From NCBI GenBank assembly GCA_016208165.1, contig JACQYL010000082.1:1-57807 (forward strand): a DNA stretch of 57,807 bases, written 5' to 3'. This DNA comes from Deltaproteobacteria bacterium. Lineage in GTDB: Bacteria > Desulfobacterota > Desulfarculia > JACQYL01. Every line of letters begins with the position of its first letter. Position 1 is the stretch's first letter. The notes under the pieces are model-generated. The model was not told the origin of the DNA. It saw only the letters and a program-made list of their open reading frames with translations, and did not search any database. Position numbers and translations under genes: made by a program. Shown piece by piece: positions 56,247 to 57,807 of the stretch.

Positions 56247-57071
56247 ATGAAACCGGCGGAAGTAGAATCCATCGAAATCGACTTGCTGTTGGAAGCCGTT
56301 TTCCGGCGATACGGCCACGACTTCAGGCAGTATGCCAGGGCCTCGGTGGAGCGCAGGGTGAGACAGTTCCTTCCCAAGGCGGGTTGCGAAACCGTAGCCG
56401 AGATGATTCCGAAGCTGCTCCATGATGAGGCTTTTTTCGAGCAGTTCCTCGGGCAATTTTCCATCACTGTGACCGAGATGTTCCGCGATCCTTTCGTGTA
56501 TCGATTCCTCCGGAGCGAGATCATGCCGGTATTGAAGACCTACCCGTCGATCCGGATCTGGCACGCCGGCTGCGCCAGCGGGGAAGAGGCATATTCGCTG
56601 GCAATCGTGCTGAAGGAAGAAGGTCTTTACGACAGGGCAACCATATATGCCACGGATTTCAATGACGCGATTATCGAGAAGGCGAGGGAAGGGATCTACG
56701 GTATCGAAAACATGAAGCAGTTTACTCAGAACTATCAACTTTCATGCGGCGCCCGCTCCTTTTCAGACTACTACCACGCAAAATACGGCGCCATTATTAT
56801 AGACCAGGCCCTCAGACGGAACATCACCTTTGCGAATCACAACCTGGCTACGGACGGCGTGTTCACCGAGGCCCATCTTATTTTGTGCAGAAACGTGCTC
56901 ATCTATTTTGATAAATACCTTCAGAACCGGGTTCTTACCCTTTTCAGAGACTCCCTGGTGCGGGGAGGGTTCCTCTGCCTTGGAACAAAGGAGAGTATTC
57001 AGTTTTCCGAGGTCAGGGACGATTTCAGGACGGTCGATGAAAGATCGAGGATCTACCGCAGGCGGTTATAG
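56247..57071 (+). CDS. cheR: CheR-type methyltransferase
   Basis: The 274-residue protein has the CheR N-terminal helical domain (about residues 10-65) and SAM-binding domain with WHAGCASGEEAYSLAI, ATDFNDAI and LILCRNVLIYFDKYLQ. It methylates glutamates of chemoreceptors or related signalling proteins. The ATG at 56247 (or the GTG just before it) is chosen because similarity begins there; the open frame upstream to 56112 is a dispersed repeat. The gene overlaps the following cheB by 35 bases. In this setting CheR/CheB probably act with the hybrid kinase rather than in classical chemotaxis, which is inference. Confidence 0.85.
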   Translation: MKPAEVESIEIDLLLEAVFRRYGHDFRQYARASVERRVRQFLPKAGCETVAEMIPKLLHDEAFFEQFLGQFSITVTEMFRDPFVYRFLRSEIMPVLKTYPSIRIWHAGCASGEEAYSLAIVLKEEGLYDRATIYATDFNDAIIEKAREGIYGIENMKQFTQNYQLSCGARSFSDYYHAKYGAIIIDQALRRNITFANHNLATDGVFTEAHLILCRNVLIYFDKYLQNRVLTLFRDSLVRGGFLCLGTKESIQFSEVRDDFRTVDERSRIYRRRL

Positions 57072-57489
57072 GGCCGTTGTTATCGGTGCGTCCGCGGGCG
57101 GCCTGGCGGCCCTGGGGAAGCTCCTGTCGTTCTTGCCCGAAACGTTCCCTCCGACCGTGATTATAGTGCAACACATGCACCCTGCGGAGGGAGGCTACCT
57201 CGTGGAATTTCTGGACGGGAGGTGCGCCGTGCCGGTGCACGAGGCGGAAGACAAAATGCCGGCTCTGCCTGCCAACGTGTATGTCGCCCCTGCGAACTAC
57301 CATCTCCTCGTTGAAAAGGAGGAAACTCTGTCTCTTTCCATCGACGCGAGGACCAACTACGTTCTTGAATGCTCTGGAGAGCCACAGAGACGTGGATGCC
57401 GGCGGCTGAAACGGATCGTCCTCCGTCTTGTAGCTTCACCGGCAGGATCGAGGGCCGTCCATCCTTGGGTCTTCCGTGCGACGCATTGA
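57037..57489 (+). pseudogene. CheB-type methylesterase, C-terminally truncated
   Basis: The 150-residue frame starts with the CheB esterase catalytic region: GASAGGLAAL (serine) and VQHMHPAEGGYLVEF (histidine). Family similarity runs to about residue 108 (SIDARTNY), after which the translation turns arginine-rich. The catalytic aspartate (in the LTG-x-x-x-DG region) and the rest of the domain are missing in all frames I checked. It therefore appears inactive. There is no N-terminal receiver domain, so this is a stand-alone esterase type, as in CheBR pairs near hybrid kinases. Starting within cheR suggests former translational coupling. Confidence 0.7.
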
Positions 57490-57807
57490 CGCGAAGAACC
57501 TTGTACGTTGCTCAATTTCATTACACCGGCTATGGGAATTTGCGCAATTTTTGAGCAGATCCTTCACCGTGGAAATTGGCGGTTTCAGAAAATGCTAAGC
57601 ATACAAAGAGGTTATATTTGTGGTATATTTCTTGCTTCAATCTCGGATTAAAAAACGGGTTAATTCGTGTCTGTCCATAAAGACCCGATTTCGGACTTAT
57701 AATTGGGGTCGGGATCGGTGGTTGCCGGCCACATAGAGTATTCTATTGGCTGTGCCGATGCTTTCCGGCTTTATTCGTCGATACGGGTGGTTATGATGAC
57801 ACACGTA
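57490..57807. other. Trailing unassigned sequence
   Basis: The last 318 bases are noticeably AT-richer than the rest and contain no recognisable gene, RNA or repeat. A new gene may start beyond the window. Confidence 0.45.

Noticed and set aside
1-57807. CRISPR array or phage/defence island
   Set aside because: No regularly spaced direct repeats, cas genes, integrase or transposase were seen.

Overview
The window looks like chromosome from an anaerobic Desulfobacterota-type (deltaproteobacterial) organism with fairly high GC. This rests on gene content: an HdrCBA-like heterodisulfide reductase locus whose HdrA appears to carry selenocysteine, a membrane complex related to group 4 hydrogenases, an L-lactate permease, and two ADP-forming acyl-CoA synthetase-type proteins. 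I saw no tRNA, rRNA, CRISPR array, prophage or intact insertion sequence. The genus cannot be fixed from sequence alone.

Layout. 0.5-2.5 kb: an ADP-forming acyl-CoA synthetase alpha-type protein and a small membrane protein. 2.7-10.8 kb (minus strand): a compact seven-gene set of an HTH/EIIA regulator, three antiporter-like or NuoH-like membrane subunits, a HyfE-like subunit, and a large and small subunit. The large subunit lacks all four Ni-Fe cysteines, so the complex is better described as energy-converting-hydrogenase-related (Ehr-like) than as a hydrogenase. 11.1-12.5 kb: thiolase behind a clear sigma70-type promoter. 12.5-19 kb: a run of exported proteins (VIT-vWA, Vgb/NHL-like propeller, tail-fibre-like coiled-coil protein, small secreted protein) mixed with palindromic repeats and terminators. 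19-24 kb (minus): a fused ADP-forming acyl-CoA synthetase, lactate permease and Lgt.

24-33 kb (minus): a housekeeping run of phoH, a PgpH-type HD hydrolase, ybeY, a stand-alone IMP cyclohydrolase, purD, purE and sua5, then ubiD. A relic of a UbiE-type methyltransferase C-terminus lies between sua5 and ubiD. 33-37.5 kb (plus): cvpA, a MazG-RNase III fusion, a radical SAM gene and era, the last three overlapping or nearly so. 38.9-46 kb (plus): HdrC-like (frameshifted), HdrB (with a 27-bp in-frame duplication) and a giant HdrA of about 1,483 residues read through an in-frame TGA followed by a hairpin matching bacterial SECIS geometry. 46-51 kb: M3 oligopeptidase, a PduO-type cobalamin adenosyltransferase and a secreted papain-family protease with a BACON domain and tandem C-terminal repeats. 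51.6-57.5 kb: a VPLPA-CTERM protein fragment, a hybrid histidine kinase split by an in-frame TAA, CheR, and a truncated CheB.

The most notable items are the selenocysteine HdrA with an inserted GltD-like module, the MazG-RNase III fusion, and the Ni-ligand-free hydrogenase-like complex paired with a phosphotransferase-type regulator. Several other genes are disrupted (HdrC frameshift, kinase stop, CheB truncation, UbiE relic). These could be real decay or assembly error, which cannot be settled from one sequence.
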